A stretch of DNA of 64,000 nt from Sclerodactyla briareus. Its lineage: Eukaryota > Echinodermata > Holothuroidea > Dendrochirotida > Sclerodactylidae. A program made the translations under genes and the position numbers. This document shows positions 47,270-58,530 of this stretch, piece after piece; the first letter of the stretch is position 1; the number at the start of each line of letters is the position of its first letter. The stretch lies in the NCBI GenBank assembly GCA_026419785.1, contig JAODTK010005853.1:72001-136000 (forward strand). The letters run 5' to 3'. The notes beneath the pieces are model-generated. The model ran no database searches and had not been told where the DNA came from. It worked only from the letters and a program-made list of their open reading frames with translations.

Positions 47270-47830
47270 CCCTGGCTCTGGAGAGCCAGAGAGCCGGCCA
47301 CGCTCGGAAGGAGCCGTCCACGGCTCGGAAAAGCGGACCACGCTCGGCGGAGCCGGCCACGGCTCGTACAGACTCGGACCACAGCTCGCAGAGCCTCACC
47401 AGGCTCGGCGCGGGGGAGCGCGGCTCAGTAGATGCCGACCCACGCTCTGGCGGAGCCTGGCACGGCTGAGCCTACCCACGGCTCGTTATATGCCGGTCTA
47501 TGACTCGCATGCCGACCTAGGCTTGACAAGGCCGACCAACGGCGCGGAAGAGCCGGGCCCACCGCTCGGCGGTGCCCCGGGCCACGGCCAGGCAGCGCCT
47601 ACCCACGGCTCAGTAATGCCGCCCTGCTCGGCAGGCGACCCACGGCTTGGCAGACACCTACCACGGCCTTGGCAGAGCCTACCCATGGCTCCGGTAGATG
47701 CCGGCCCACGGCTCGGTGGAGATCCGTCCATGATTCGTAGAGCCACCGCTGGCGAGCCGAGCAGCCCATGTCTCGGCAAGCCGACCCTTGCTTGGCAGAG
47801 CCGACCTCGGCTCGGCAGGGCTTCATGATG
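47270..47830. repeat. Palindromic minisatellite, about 23-bp unit
   Basis: Degenerate tandem copies of GAGCCGACCCACGGCTCGGC. Each contains CGGCTCGG and its complement-like GAGCCG, so each can form a small cruciform or hairpin. Roughly 20 units can be counted. Many differ by substitutions rather than slips, which suggests age. Confidence 0.6.
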
Positions 47831-49699
47831 TCCTCTAAGGGGTCACTGTCGGACCAAAGACGCGACCTCGGGCGACCCTCACCCCGGTCGGCGGGCGGCT
47901 CGGCGGTCCCACGGTAGCACTGTCCCGCGGCTCTACAGGGCCGACCCGCGGCTCAGTTGTGCTGGCCCCCTCAGAGCCTTGTCCACGCATCGTAGGCCGA
48001 CCCGCGGCTGGCGGCCGGGCCCCTGAGATCGTAATCAGTTCTGGGTCCAGTAGAGCCGGCTCCGGCGCTCAAGCCGCTCGCAGCCCGCGATGGCTAGATC
48101 CGGCCACGGCTCGAAAGGACCAACCCGCGGGAGAACGGATCACGGCTCGGAAAACGCAATTGGGCACAGTTGAGGACTGGACTCGCGGCTCGGAACGGAA
48201 CAGATCGAGGTTGAGTATGTGGCTGCCTGGCAATGGCTTTAGGAAGCCAGGCCCAGTGACACGGCACTGTCCCCGTGCACAGCGCAGCCGCAGCCAACGG
48301 GCCTGAGCCGAGCGAAAACCTGGATGTCTCCGGATCAGCCCGGGTGTGCATCGCCTTGTTCCAGGCGCATCACGTTCCCGCGGCTGGGCAGATCGCCTGG
48401 CCTCCCTACCGTCCAAGGCTTGTACCCACCGGCGGTGAACAGTCGGACGGAGACGGGAGCAGCGGCCCACTCCGGTCCGACGATTTCGAGCGTGGCGCCA
48501 ACCAACCCGCTCCGGCCCCGGCTGCCGTCCTCTCCAGTCTCTTCTTCGTCTCCGAGGACGCGACCCAGCTTCGGGCTGACCCCTTCGTAGCAGCAGGAGG
48601 AACGGCGTGAAGGCGAAGGTCCCCCGGCCGGTTTTCCTGCGTCCCCTCGTCTCCTCGAGGGGAGCGCTTACGCTGGGACCGACTGCAGGCGAGCCTGGGT
48701 CGTTCCCACAACAGCAGATCGGGTAGCCGCAGCAATCCTACCTCTGGCCTGTCCCAGCTGCCGTTTGCCAGCAGTCCTCCCGTTTTCCTCAGCTTGCGCC
48801 CCATTTTGGCGGACCCTTCCGTGGTACAGCGACAGCCAGACCAGCGGGGGCGCTAGACCCCTTGTTTCTCAATGCTCTCTTGCTGCGGGACTCCGCTATG
48901 CCGTTCGAGTTCGTTAGCATTGCCGCGTGGCTAGTGGTATCTGCGGTTGGTGCGCGTTAGAAAATCAGGCCGAGAGCTCTTTTTCCCGTTCGTGATTCTG
49001 ACTGTCAGCTGTTGTTGTGGTTCCCGGCGCAGCTTCGGGAGAGGGGCAGCTGATCGGGTCGAGCCCTGTCGCCCGGCGACCACGCGCGCCCTGGACTCGC
49101 CCTCGAGGTTGAAACGGTGCCGCTCGAGCGGGTTTTCGGCTGCCCTCCGCGTGTCTCGGCGCAGCGGGTGTTCTGGCGAGGTCTTCCCGAGAGGTGACCT
49201 CGGCAGTGATCTCCGTAGAGCACCGCGGAGGTTATGCTCTAAACGACTGATTGTTATTATTCGCGCCAGTTCCTTCAGCTCACCCGACGGCCCTCCAACG
49301 CGCAGCGGCGCAAGCCTCGAACCCTAGAGATGCCCACTTACCAGCAACTACTGCCGGTGGAGGGACTGCGCACTTCCGGTGGCATGGGTCGTGGTGTACT
49401 GCGACCTCCCGGGTCCCTGTTCCCCCCTACCGAGAGCGTCGCCATCGAGCCACTGCCTCAGACCCCCCAGCTCTCAGCTCGTTTCAGGCTACTCCTGCCT
49501 GGGCAGCGAGGGTCCAGGCCTACGTCGCTCTTAACCTTTAGCGCCTTGCGATGGCCGGAGCGGTTTTTGGTGGAGTTCTTGGCGGATTTAGGCCGCCCCT
49601 GCCGCCGAACGGGGGGCGGCGTCCTCCATTTGAGCTGGTCAGCAGGGACTGTGGCTCCCACCGAAGAAAACCACTTTCCCTCCTGACGGCTCTGCACGG

Positions 49700-51100
49700 C
49701 CTCCAGGCTCCACCGCTCCGGTGCCGCGGGCTACATGGCTTTGTGACTCCGGGCTTCGCGGCTTCCGGGATTCGTGGCTCCGAGAGGCCAGCTCTTGGCC
49801 GCGCGGCTCCGGGCTGCATGACTCCGGTTTTTGTGGCCCCGGGGCTTCATGGCTCCGGGCTTTGTGGCTCCGCGGCTCTGGAAATCCGGGCGGCATCGGG
49901 CTACCGGACCTCCGTATTTTGTGGCCCCGCGTCTCCAGGCTTTGTGGCCCCGCGGCTTCGTGGTTCCGCGACTCCGGGCTTTCTGCCTCCGGGCTTCGGG
50001 CGCCGCGGCTCAGGGCTTTATGACTTCGGGCTCCGCAGCCTCCGGGCCCCGTGGCTCCGGGCTTTATGACTCCCGGCCCCGCAGCTCCGGGCCCCGCGGC
50101 TCAGGCCTCCGCTGCTCCACGGCTCCGGCCTCCAGACCTTGTCGCTTCAGGCTATGGGGCATCCGGTGCCATTGCTGCGGGGGAAGCTTCGGTCTCCGCG
50201 GCTCCAGCCTCAGCGGTTCCGGCCTTCTGCGGTTCTGGCCTCGGGACCTTGTGGCCCAGGCTTTGTGGCCTCATGTGCCGCAGCTGCGGGACCCGCAGCT
50301 CAGGCCTCCGGACCTTTGTCGCCCCGGGCTATGTGGCATCAGGTGCCGCAGCTGCGGGCTCCGCGGCTCCGGCCTCCACGCTTTCGGCCTCCACGCTTTC
50401 GGCCTCCGCGGTTTTGGCCTCCGGACCTTCGGGCCCAGGCTCTGTTGTCTCAGGTGCCGCAGCTGCGGGCTCCGCGGCTCCGGCCTCCACGCTTTCGGCC
50501 TCCGCGGTTTTGGCCTCCGGACCTTCGGGCCCAGGCTCTGTTGTCTCAGGTGCCGCAGCTGCGGGCTCCGCGGCCCCGGCCTCCGCGGTCTAACCTCCGT
50601 GGCTCCGCGTTCGGGCCTCCGCCTTTCCGGTTACGCGGTTCCGGCCTCCGCATTTACGCGGTCCCGGCCTCCGCTTTCGGTTCCCGCGGTCCGGCCCCGC
50701 CTCCCGTTTTCTGCGCTCCGGCCTACCGGCTCCGGCCACGCATTTCCGCCTTCTGGTTCCATGGTTTTCCAGCCTCTGCTGCCCAGTTTTCTCGGGTCCG
50801 CCTCTGCGGTTCCGCGGCTCCGCACTTCTGTGTTCCACGGCTCCGGCCTCTGCGGTCACCGCTGTTTCCGGCCTCCGCCTTAACGGTTTTTCGCGGCTCA
50901 GCCTTTGCGTTCGCGGCTCCGTCTCTGCGTTTCGACGGTTCCGGGCCTTTGCAGGTTCCCGCCTCCGCCTTTCCGGTTCCCGCGGCCACCGGCCTCCACC
51001 TTTTCCCGCCCGCGGTTCCGGCCTCCGTCTTTTCCGGTTTCCCGGTTCTGGCCCCGAGCGGCCCGTGCCGTCTGCGATTCCCGCTTTCCGGCCTAGCGAT
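49700..51100. repeat. About 15-bp GC minisatellite with 96-bp higher-order units
   Basis: The basic unit is GGCTTCGCGGCTCCG with variants. At 50,341, 50,452 and 50,548 a longer unit beginning AGGTGCCGCAGCTGCGGG repeats with spacings of 111 and 96 bases. The first holds one extra 15-base unit, and identity between the two full units is almost complete. All spacings are multiples of three, so all three + frames stay open together over 50,139-50,593. Confidence 0.65.
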
Positions 51101-51419
51101 TCCGCCTACACGCGATAATTTCGCCATCCGGCGGCTTCCGACCTTCGGGTTCCGCGGATCGCATCTGCGGCACGGTGACCCCAGTCGCCGGACAGGAGCG
51201 CCTCTCCGTCGTAGATGCTCTCACGTTCTTTTCCGCGCCTCGTACGTCCCAGCTGCCTCTGGGGCAGTTCCACCCCACACCACTGTGTTTCTTGGTCGGG
51301 CTGCCTCGGCATGTCACCGTGGACCCTTCATTACGGTCGCACCCATCAGAGCTAACCACGGATGGCACTCACCCGCCTCCGAGCTCCCTGTGCTAGTTTG
51401 GTGCATAGTCCATGTGGGG

Positions 51420-51785
51420 TGAGTATTCATAAATTCACAGATTCCCAAACCTGTTCTATTTTGGGCTGATTCCACATATTAATAGCTCGTTAGAAGAAAG
51501 CACTGGGGGAACGAGTAACCATAGCTCCTGTGAAAAATTTACTGCTGGTAGATTATAAGCTCATTGGATGGGCCTAATGCATAATTTTATTCCAATTTCC
51601 AACTTGGTAAGATTTCGCCAAACCAGTAGGTATGCGAATAAAGCACTGAGGAACGAAGTTATGTAATAAAACCATAGCTCCGGTTGCAACACCCTTGTGC
51701 TGTTATAGGCTGCCCACAAGCAAATCCTCCCTTACCCAACCAATTGATTAGGTTGATTAGACAACCAAAAATACTGTAACATTTT
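51420..51785 (+). repeat. Family A 3' half interrupted by another family A element
   Basis: 'gcacttggggaacgag', 'ataagctcattgg..gcctaatgcataat', 'gcactgaggaacgaag' and 'aaccaattgattaggttgattagacaaccaaaaatactgtaacattttt' match 22,540-22,685. The sequence stops exactly in the T run where other copies continue with CCCTCTC. It resumes at about 54,196 (TTCCTATCCTTTCTGG, then the G block). Confidence 0.65.
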
Positions 51786-54195
51786 TGTCTCGCCTGAACT
51801 TTTTAAAGGAGAGAAATAGTGGTCACTGTGTGTTGTGTGTCCGCGTCTGTCTTGTTTGCTGGCTGTCCGTCCATCCGTCGTCCGTCCGTCCGTCCGTCCG
51901 TTCCGTCCGTTCTGTCTGTCCGGTATGTGGCGGTTCGATATCTCCTGAAACGTGGAACCAGCATCATGCTTGCGGACCTTTTTGTGGCGGTGCCACGGTG
52001 TGAAGAAGTTGCCGATGTGCATCCACTTTTCGTCCCGAAGACCATCTCATTTGCATATCAAAATTGCATATTAATGAAAAATTGGCAGGAAGCTTGTCTA
52101 CAAGAATCTCTTGCATCGGGATTGCATTGGGGTGATGCCGTTCGGAGTATATACAACTATGAAGAGTACACAAACTGATTAGATTCCTGCCATGATATCT
52201 GCTAATTAAGTAGTCTAATTTGCATAATTTCTGCGATATTTTTGAAGTTTGTTGGATTTTGACGAAACTCGGTTGTGGAGGGGTGGAGACGGTCTTATCT
52301 ATAGTCCCACTAAAATTTTACAGTAGAGAGGTCACCAAAGTTCATTTCATGTTACTAATTCGCATTTACCTAGTCTAATTTGTCATAATTTATGCAGATT
52401 TTAAGTTGGTTGAATCCTCATGAAACTTGGTGGAGATGGTTACACCTTTGATCCGGATGAATTTAACAACAGTGCAAACGTCACTTAAGGTCATTTAAGT
52501 GAATAATTTGCCATAGATTATGCAACAATTTTTCGAAGCAGAGTTTAGTTTTTTTTTTTAAATGGCCAGTAACAATTGGAAGGAGTGCAGTTAGTGTGCT
52601 CTTAGAGATTTGTCCTGGTTAATTTTTGGGTTCAGTTATCAAACAAATCTAAAGACATGGTTGAAAGGTCAAAGGTCAAGTCGTAAGGAATGTGCTTATT
52701 TAGGAGTTACAGGGCAAAGAATAAAAAACATGTCACTTTTTGGACGATATGTGATAATCGGGCTGCTACTAGACGAAAACCCAACTCTTGCTCGATTGAC
52801 ACTTGGTCACCAAGTTACAAGGCCAAAGGTTGATTTTAATCCTTTGGGAGATAGCATAGGAGTGTTTGTACCTGATTACTAAGCTTTTGGGGCACTGAGA
52901 TCACATGGAGGCAAGCTTTTTATAAACAACCGTCATGTCATCAACGGTCAGTGCGAGGGTCAAGGAAACTGCAAATAAAACATTGTTCTGCCGATAACTT
53001 ATAAGTGACTGTGCGAAATGGCTGAAATTTTAGGACATGATGCATATTATCGAAGGTAACATTTTTAATAAAACCGTTATGTTCATCAAAGGCATTCAGG
53101 TCACTAAGACCAAAACTGTCAAAATAATAACACTGTCCTGCAACAAACTCTAGAGACTGTATGCTCCCCATTTAAGAATGGTAGTTGGGGCACCCTAGAT
53201 GACCAGCATGATGCTGACCTCACTATTATTATAGCATGCATCAATGTTGCTCATTTCAACCCTCAGGTATGGATTTCCATTCATCTAACTAGTATTCATA
53301 TCTGTAAAAAGACTGAGATTTCATCGATTGTCAAACCTGCCTTTTTACCTTGAGTTCCACTTCTGGCCTGTCATCACCTTTCGGGCCCCTACACTGACCA
53401 TAAAGTGTAAAACCATGCAGGGAAAACTGTGGAAATTTACTTATCTGGAGCCTCTCTTGAAGCAAGTGTTATAGGATTCCCCTACATATTGTTAATATTT
53501 TGCAGTCATTGTGTACTTATACCCAGCACCTATTCAAGGAATGCAGGGGGTTGCCAGCGTACACCTGCGTAGAGGAGCTTATGGTAGTGTGTGAGACGCT
53601 GCGAAGTGAGTAGGAGTAACTCCCTCGGGAGGGCTGGTATTGGGGTGGTTATGGAAGTAATAGAGTAGGAAATGAATTCTTATGGGTGACATGAGGATAT
53701 ACAAAACTTCATTAGATTGAGCGACCAGGATCCCACTATGAGCTATGGTAACCTTTAGCCTTGCCAAAATGTGAAACATTGACTCGGGTCACTAGGGGTT
53801 ATGCTGTGGGTATGATGCGCGATTCATGCAAATGTTTCAAGTTTGTTGAATTTCGATGAAATGTATTAAGTGTTCACAATTGGTCCTGAGATAAATGATA
53901 GTGAGGAAAATGGGGTCAACAGGAAAGGTGAAGATCATGTATTAATTTGATAATTAGGCAATTCTTATACACATTCCCTTGACATACAAACTATTCCTGT
54001 TTGGTAGACATTGTCAAAATCAGTTCCTTACGGTTGAACTTGGTCATGATAGTAGGGTTGTTTTGTTAAAATGCTAATACCAGAATCTTTAAACGAAACT
54101 CAGTAAATGCCTTGTAATTGTTCGATGGCATGGTGGACTATAAATGGAGAACATGATAGCGTAAAGGCGAGACAACTGGGGGCGATCGCATGTTC
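51786..54195 (+). mobile_element. Family A-type element nested in family A
   Basis: The head TGTCTCGCCTGAAC starts at 51,786 in the T run of the host copy. A leader with a GTCC-type run (51,865-51,925) and the unique interior at 52,500-53,700 follow. The tail AGGCGAGACA lies at 54,165-54,174, and GGGGGCGATCGC at 54,179-54,189. The host copy resumes within a few bases. No coding sequence is found in the 2.4 kb. The duplicated copy shows the same right junction at 61,050-61,095. Confidence 0.65.
51862..51930 (+). repeat. GTCC tetranucleotide run
   Basis: An impure (CCGT)n run in the leader of the nested element. The copy at 1,102-1,118 has a shorter CCGTCCGT at the same place. Confidence 0.75.
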
Positions 54196-54770
54196 TTCCT
54201 ATCCTTTCTGGACTGGGGGTCAAAAGTGGAGGTTTCCTAAAGATTATTTTGGGGCATCCTTGACAGGCTGCATGGGGATAGTTGTTGGTGTGTGGGGGAT
54301 GGCGGGGGAGGGTGGGGAGGGGGTTTTCTGCTGGCAGGGGGGGGGATGGCATGTCTGGCTGCTTGGACATGAAAAGGCAATGAATAACGAGGGAAATGAT
54401 CTTAAAAGGCAAAGAACAGGGGGGGGCCCCGGTGCCTTAAGGGATTAGACATTTCAAGGTGGATTTCGGGTCAAAGAAGGGAGATGAATGGCGTTGAAAC
54501 TTTAATCAAATTGGGTATTTATGGGAGCGAAGAGAGTGGGGGGGGGCATGAAGAAGGAAAAAAACATTAAGGGGCTTTTGTAATAAGAGTTCCACTTATT
54601 GGTCAGTTTATTTTAGGAATATTAGTGTTATATGTGAAAAAAATGTGATCTTCGTTTGACATGACGATGGTCTGCATGAACTAGTGGTGGTATAGTTGTG
54701 TAGGGTAGTGAATAATGAAAGCCACCGATCGTCGCAACCCAGGCGAGACACTTTTTGCCAATCGCATCGT
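54196..54770 (+). mobile_element. Family A 3' half with G block and tail
   Basis: 'tggaggtttcctaaagat', the G-rich block at 54,273-54,348 with a G run before ATGGCATGTCTGGCTG, 'gacatgacgatggtctgcatgaactag', then the tail CAGGCGAGACA at 54,740-54,750 and GCCAATCGCATCGTT. It is the right part of the host copy begun at 51,420. Confidence 0.7.
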
Positions 54771-54839
54771 TTACATCGATGGAGGCACTGGAGGCTCATT
54801 TGGTTTGCAGGTTTTATTCCAAATTAATAGTTTATTTGA

Positions 54840-55325
54840 TTTTCATGAAGCTTGATGGGTATGGTCTACCTTATAGTCCCCAAAAATGTTAACAGGGACT
54901 TGAGTCACTGGGGGTTATGCAGGTGTATAGATTGTTTCATTCATGCAAAGTTTGTTGAGGTGGTGGAGTCCCATGAACTGTAGTAAGGGTGGTCCACCAT
55001 TGGTCCGGAATTTGAATTGAGGGGGAAAAATGGGTCAAAAGTGAATATTGTGTCTAATTTGCATGATCAGGCAGTTTTGTTTTTTTTTAGTCACATTTCC
55101 ACAAAACTCCCTCCTTTAGTAGACATTGTCAATAATCAGTCCTTACAAATTGAAATGGGGTACAGATCTAGGCTTTGTTTCTGTTAAATGGCCCTTACCG
55201 AAATTTTGAAGCAAAACATGCATGCCGCCTCTGATTGTTCACATGGTGACTAATAGAAGAAAAAACTGATCGCGCCAAGGGCAAACCGGAGAGCACTGGG
55301 GAGGGCGATCGCCTTGTTTTATGAG
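54840..55325 (+). repeat. Family A core with degraded tail
   Basis: 'catgaagcttgatgggtatggtctacc', 'gagtcactgggggttatgcag' and 'tctaatttgcatgatcaggcagtt' units lead to a worn tail, 'aaactgatcgcgcc..gcaaaccggagagcactgggga', and an intact GGGCGATCGCCTTGTTTT ending near 55,320. The partner in the second copy is 61,690-62,182. Confidence 0.6.
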
Positions 55326-55610
55326 TGAGGTCAAAAAAAACTCATATGAGGTCAAGGAAGTCAAAGTCTGAAAATCTTTGTTAACATGATAAATCAAAGA
55401 ATGATTGGTCCAATCAAGTTGACATTGGGTCAGCAGCTTTCTTATTGTTTTTAGTGCAAGACCGGGGTCATTTTTGTTGAAAAATAGGAGATTGTGAAGA
55501 TTTTTTTTTATCTCCACGATGACTCAACCCACATGGATGATGAAAATATAGTGGGAGCCTCTTATCATTACAACGGGACCCTTATTGTTTCATCAGATGA
55601 TGTCATATCT

Positions 55611-56592
55611 GATTCCTTGACAAAGTTCCCAGTCAGAGGAATATATTGCCAGTCATTACAGTGTGTGTGTGTGTAAGTATGTGTGTGTGTATTGTATAAC
55701 GCGGATTTGGACACGATATACTCGACCCCAACGGTAGGATTGAAGCTCATACGTGTTATGCGTGTTCCCCATGATGAGAACATTAAACCTATTGTTTGGA
55801 GCAGATCGGAGGTCATATGAGGTCACAGAGGTCAAAGTCTGAAAAACCTTGCGAACACGATGAGTCCAGAATGGTGTGTGATCGGGTTCAAATTTGGTGT
55901 GTAGCTTTCTTATGGGGGAGTGCAGGAACCTATTGTTTCGGGTATAGGTAAGGTGTGAATTTTGGTCACACAAAAAGAAACTTTATGAAAAGTCAATAAT
56001 TTGCCCCAAATTTGGGCTGCTGAAACACGATACTCAACCCCACCGGGGTGGGTGGAGCTGAAGCTAATTCCTTGGTATATGTGTTCTGCATGATGAGTAC
56101 ATGGAACCCTGTTGTTTTAGGGTAAGGTCAGGAGGTCATCTGAGGTTACCAGAGTTCAAGTCTGAAAACCTTTGAACACAATAAGGCCAGAATGTGGTCT
56201 GATCGGAGTTCAAATTTGGTGGTTTTAGTTCCTTTGTGGAGAGTACAGGAAACCCCATTGTTTGGGTATATTTTTTTTGTTTTTTTTTGGTCTGGGGTGA
56301 ATTTGGTCAAAAATAAATTTATAGCATGGTAGGTGTGTCCCGATAATGATTCAGGAAACCTTTTCGTTTTGAGGTTCACCAGAGGTCCAAAGTCTGAAAT
56401 CCTTGAAATTAGTGTATAGCTATCTAATATCAAGAGTATAGGGGGAACACTTTTGGACTCGTTGGAACAAAGGGGAAATTTTGTCAGACGTTATGTTTTC
56501 CAATGAGCGTGGTACAATTCCCATTTGGCCTGAGTCTGGCTATAGGTTGTTAGAAAGAGATCAAAGAATCACTAAGCCTTTGGCTTTCTGGT
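55611..56592 (+). mobile_element. Family C element with head and tail
   Basis: The head GATTCCTTGAC (55,611-55,621) pairs with GTCAGAGGAAT (55,632-55,642). A GT-rich run, two monomers opening near 55,700 and 56,020 and the tail GATCAAAGAATC (56,559-56,570) follow. The stem-loop AAGCCTTTGGCTT and TCTGG close it. Three AGGTCA half-sites lie at 55,810, 55,820 and 55,829. It sits inside an older family C monomer (55,330-55,610). Confidence 0.65.
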
Positions 56593-58530
56593 AGCTCAAA
56601 CAGCTATGTGGTGAGCGATTGGAATTGCAGTCATCATCTATATCTATCCATCCATCCAGCCATCCTCCATCCATCCATCTATCTATCCAATCCCATCCAT
56701 CCAGTATGTCAACAAATTGCTTTTTTGCTCCAAACAGTCATTCTTGATGGATTGTCAACCAAACTTGGACACAATTTTCCTGACCAATGAGACATTGTTT
56801 GCCTTGTGAAGGTCAAGTCAAAGGTTATAAAGGGGCAATAAGGACATTATGTGTAGAATTTAGGGAAGTTTCTCTCCTACAAAAAAATTTCGCTGCACAG
56901 TAGTGATGTTCAGTCAGAATGATGGTCTATCAGCCGATTCGGAGTGTTTCAGGGAATTTTTGGTCCAAGGTTCATTGGGCCAGAGGGCCATTTAATGATA
57001 TTTCACACAATGTACATCTCCTCCTTACAAGCTTCAATTAATTTTCGTCAAGTTTTAATGCGAATGTTCCTTGGGTAAAGGGCCAGTGGGGTTGAATTTT
57101 GGGCCCAGGGAGTTTGGGTCATAGGGCCCCTTATGTGGAATACCACAAAATTCTTGTATCTCCAACAAATTTACGTTTGCACATGCGGATGTTCGTCATA
57201 ATGATGGTCTATAGCCGTACCTTTTGGATTTGGATTTTTTGGTCCGAGTCCGACGGGCCAAGGGCCATTTCTAATGAATATTTTACACAAGGTGTTTGAA
57301 ATTCATCTCCTCCCACAAGCTTCAATGATTTTCTTTCAAGTTAAGTAATGGTCCTTGGGTAGAGGCCATTGGAGTTGTTTCAAAATTTTGGGCCAGGCCC
57401 AGTTTGGGCCGCTGGGCCCGTTATATGGAAATAACCCAAATTCTTGTTACTCTACAAATTTATTGCACATGCTGATGTCGGTCATAAATGATGTCGGATA
57501 TAGAGATCGTATTAGCTCCAGTCGGTAGAGCTTTGGACCGTTGATCGTAAGATTGTGGGTTCGAACCCCAAGACCGATCAGCTTTTCCGTGTGTCCTTGA
57601 GCAAGGCACTCCATCTCCATGCCTTTCTCCACCCAGTGGCTAATTGGGACATGTTAGGAACTTGGAGTACAACCGCGCGGTGTTAGCTGCTGCCACGTTC
57701 TCTCTCCCGGACTGTCGGAGTGCGTACCAGTTCCTATGACAGGGTAATATCTGTAAGCGCTTTGAGCACTTCGGTGGAAGGCGGCTATATAAGCACTGAG
57801 ATATTATTATTTTATAGCCGTACCCTTGAGTGTTCCAGGATTTTTCAATCCGAGGTCCAACTTGGACCCGATATCTGGCCCATTTATGTAATTGACACAA
57901 TGTGCTTGAAATGCCATCTCTTCCAAAGCTTCAATTGATTTTCTTCAAAGTTACATGTAATGGTCCTTGGGTAAGAGGGCCATGGATTGCTCAGGAATGT
58001 GGTTTGGTCCAAGGCCCAGTTTTGGGCCTCTGGCCCATTATATGAAATCAACAATCTGTATCTCCTACAAATTTAGTTGCACAGCTGATGTTCAGCCATA
58101 TGATGGTCTGATAGCCATACCGTCAGGGTGTCCAGGGATTTAGGACCGCAATGTGCCCAGTGTGGGCCCGAGGGCCCATCATGTGTAAATTCTCAAAATG
58201 TCCCCTCCTCTTAAGTTTTTGGGGGACAGTGCTGACATTCGGTTATAATGATGGGCTAACAGTCCCTGCGGGTGTTTCAGACTTTTTTAATCCAAGGTCC
58301 CACTTGGTCCGAGGGCCCATTTTATGAAATTTCATACATTGGTACTTAAAGGCATCCCTTTCCACAAGTTCCATGATTTGCCTTAAAGTCACATGTATAA
58401 ATAGCTCCTCGTTCTTGCTAGTTTGCTAGTGCGAGTCCGAGGGCCCCAGATGTGCACACGCAAAATGATTCTCTTCCTACAGTGCTAATGCTTTATCATA
58501 AAGGATGGAATGTCTACTACAGCTCGCCTA
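56593..58530 (+). repeat. Family B array interrupted by a SINE
   Basis: It starts with a worn head (GTAGCTCAAACAGC) directly after the family C tail. An ATCC/TATC run lies at 56,635-56,703. GGTCATAATGATGG-type phrases recur at about 56,899, 57,189, 57,478 and 58,089, i.e. every ~290 bases once the SINE is subtracted. The SINE lies within the third monomer. Confidence 0.7.
57504..57812 (+). mobile_element. tRNA-derived SINE with TATAG duplication
   Basis: The 309-bp element has a tRNA-like head with an A-box region (TTAGCTCCAGTCGGTAGAGC) and a B box GGTTCGAACCC at 57,558-57,568. GATCG near its start can pair with CGATC at the end of the tRNA-like part. GTT occupies the anticodon position, as in tRNA-Asn, though the stem is imperfect. 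The middle carries GTCCTTGAGCAAGGCAC and the end GCGCTTTGAGCACTTCGG, GGCTATATAAGCAC, then a TATTATTATT tail. Direct repeats TATAG flank it (57,499-57,503 and 57,813-57,817). It presumably relied on a LINE for retroposition. The head is not a working tRNA gene. Confidence 0.85.

Larger units (their letters stand above)
46230..51410. repeat. CpG-rich minisatellite block 2
   Basis: About 5.2 kb of strongly GC- and CpG-rich DNA with sharp edges against AT-rich family A. Inside lie a C-rich start (46,255-46,335), a direct repeat pair of about 84 bp (46,652 and 46,736, 'agccttggataccgga'), a palindromic ~23-bp array (47,270-47,830), a less ordered CpG-rich middle (47,830-49,690) and a ~15-bp array (49,700-51,100). 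Long frames are open on both strands everywhere because stop codons are rare, and none starts with a supported ATG or shows a domain. Confidence 0.6.

Noticed and set aside
47270-50600. CRISPR-like array
   Set aside because: The repeats are degenerate and contiguous, without unique spacers of fixed length, and the context is eukaryotic.
50139-51422. 427-codon open frame, the longest in the window
   Set aside because: It lies in a GC-rich minisatellite, starts at a TTG, is low-complexity, and overlaps open frames in the other two + frames. Composition and repeat length explain it without a gene.
57504-57580. A tRNA gene
   Set aside because: A and B boxes are present, but the arms are imperfect and the sequence continues into a SINE body and tail with flanking duplications.
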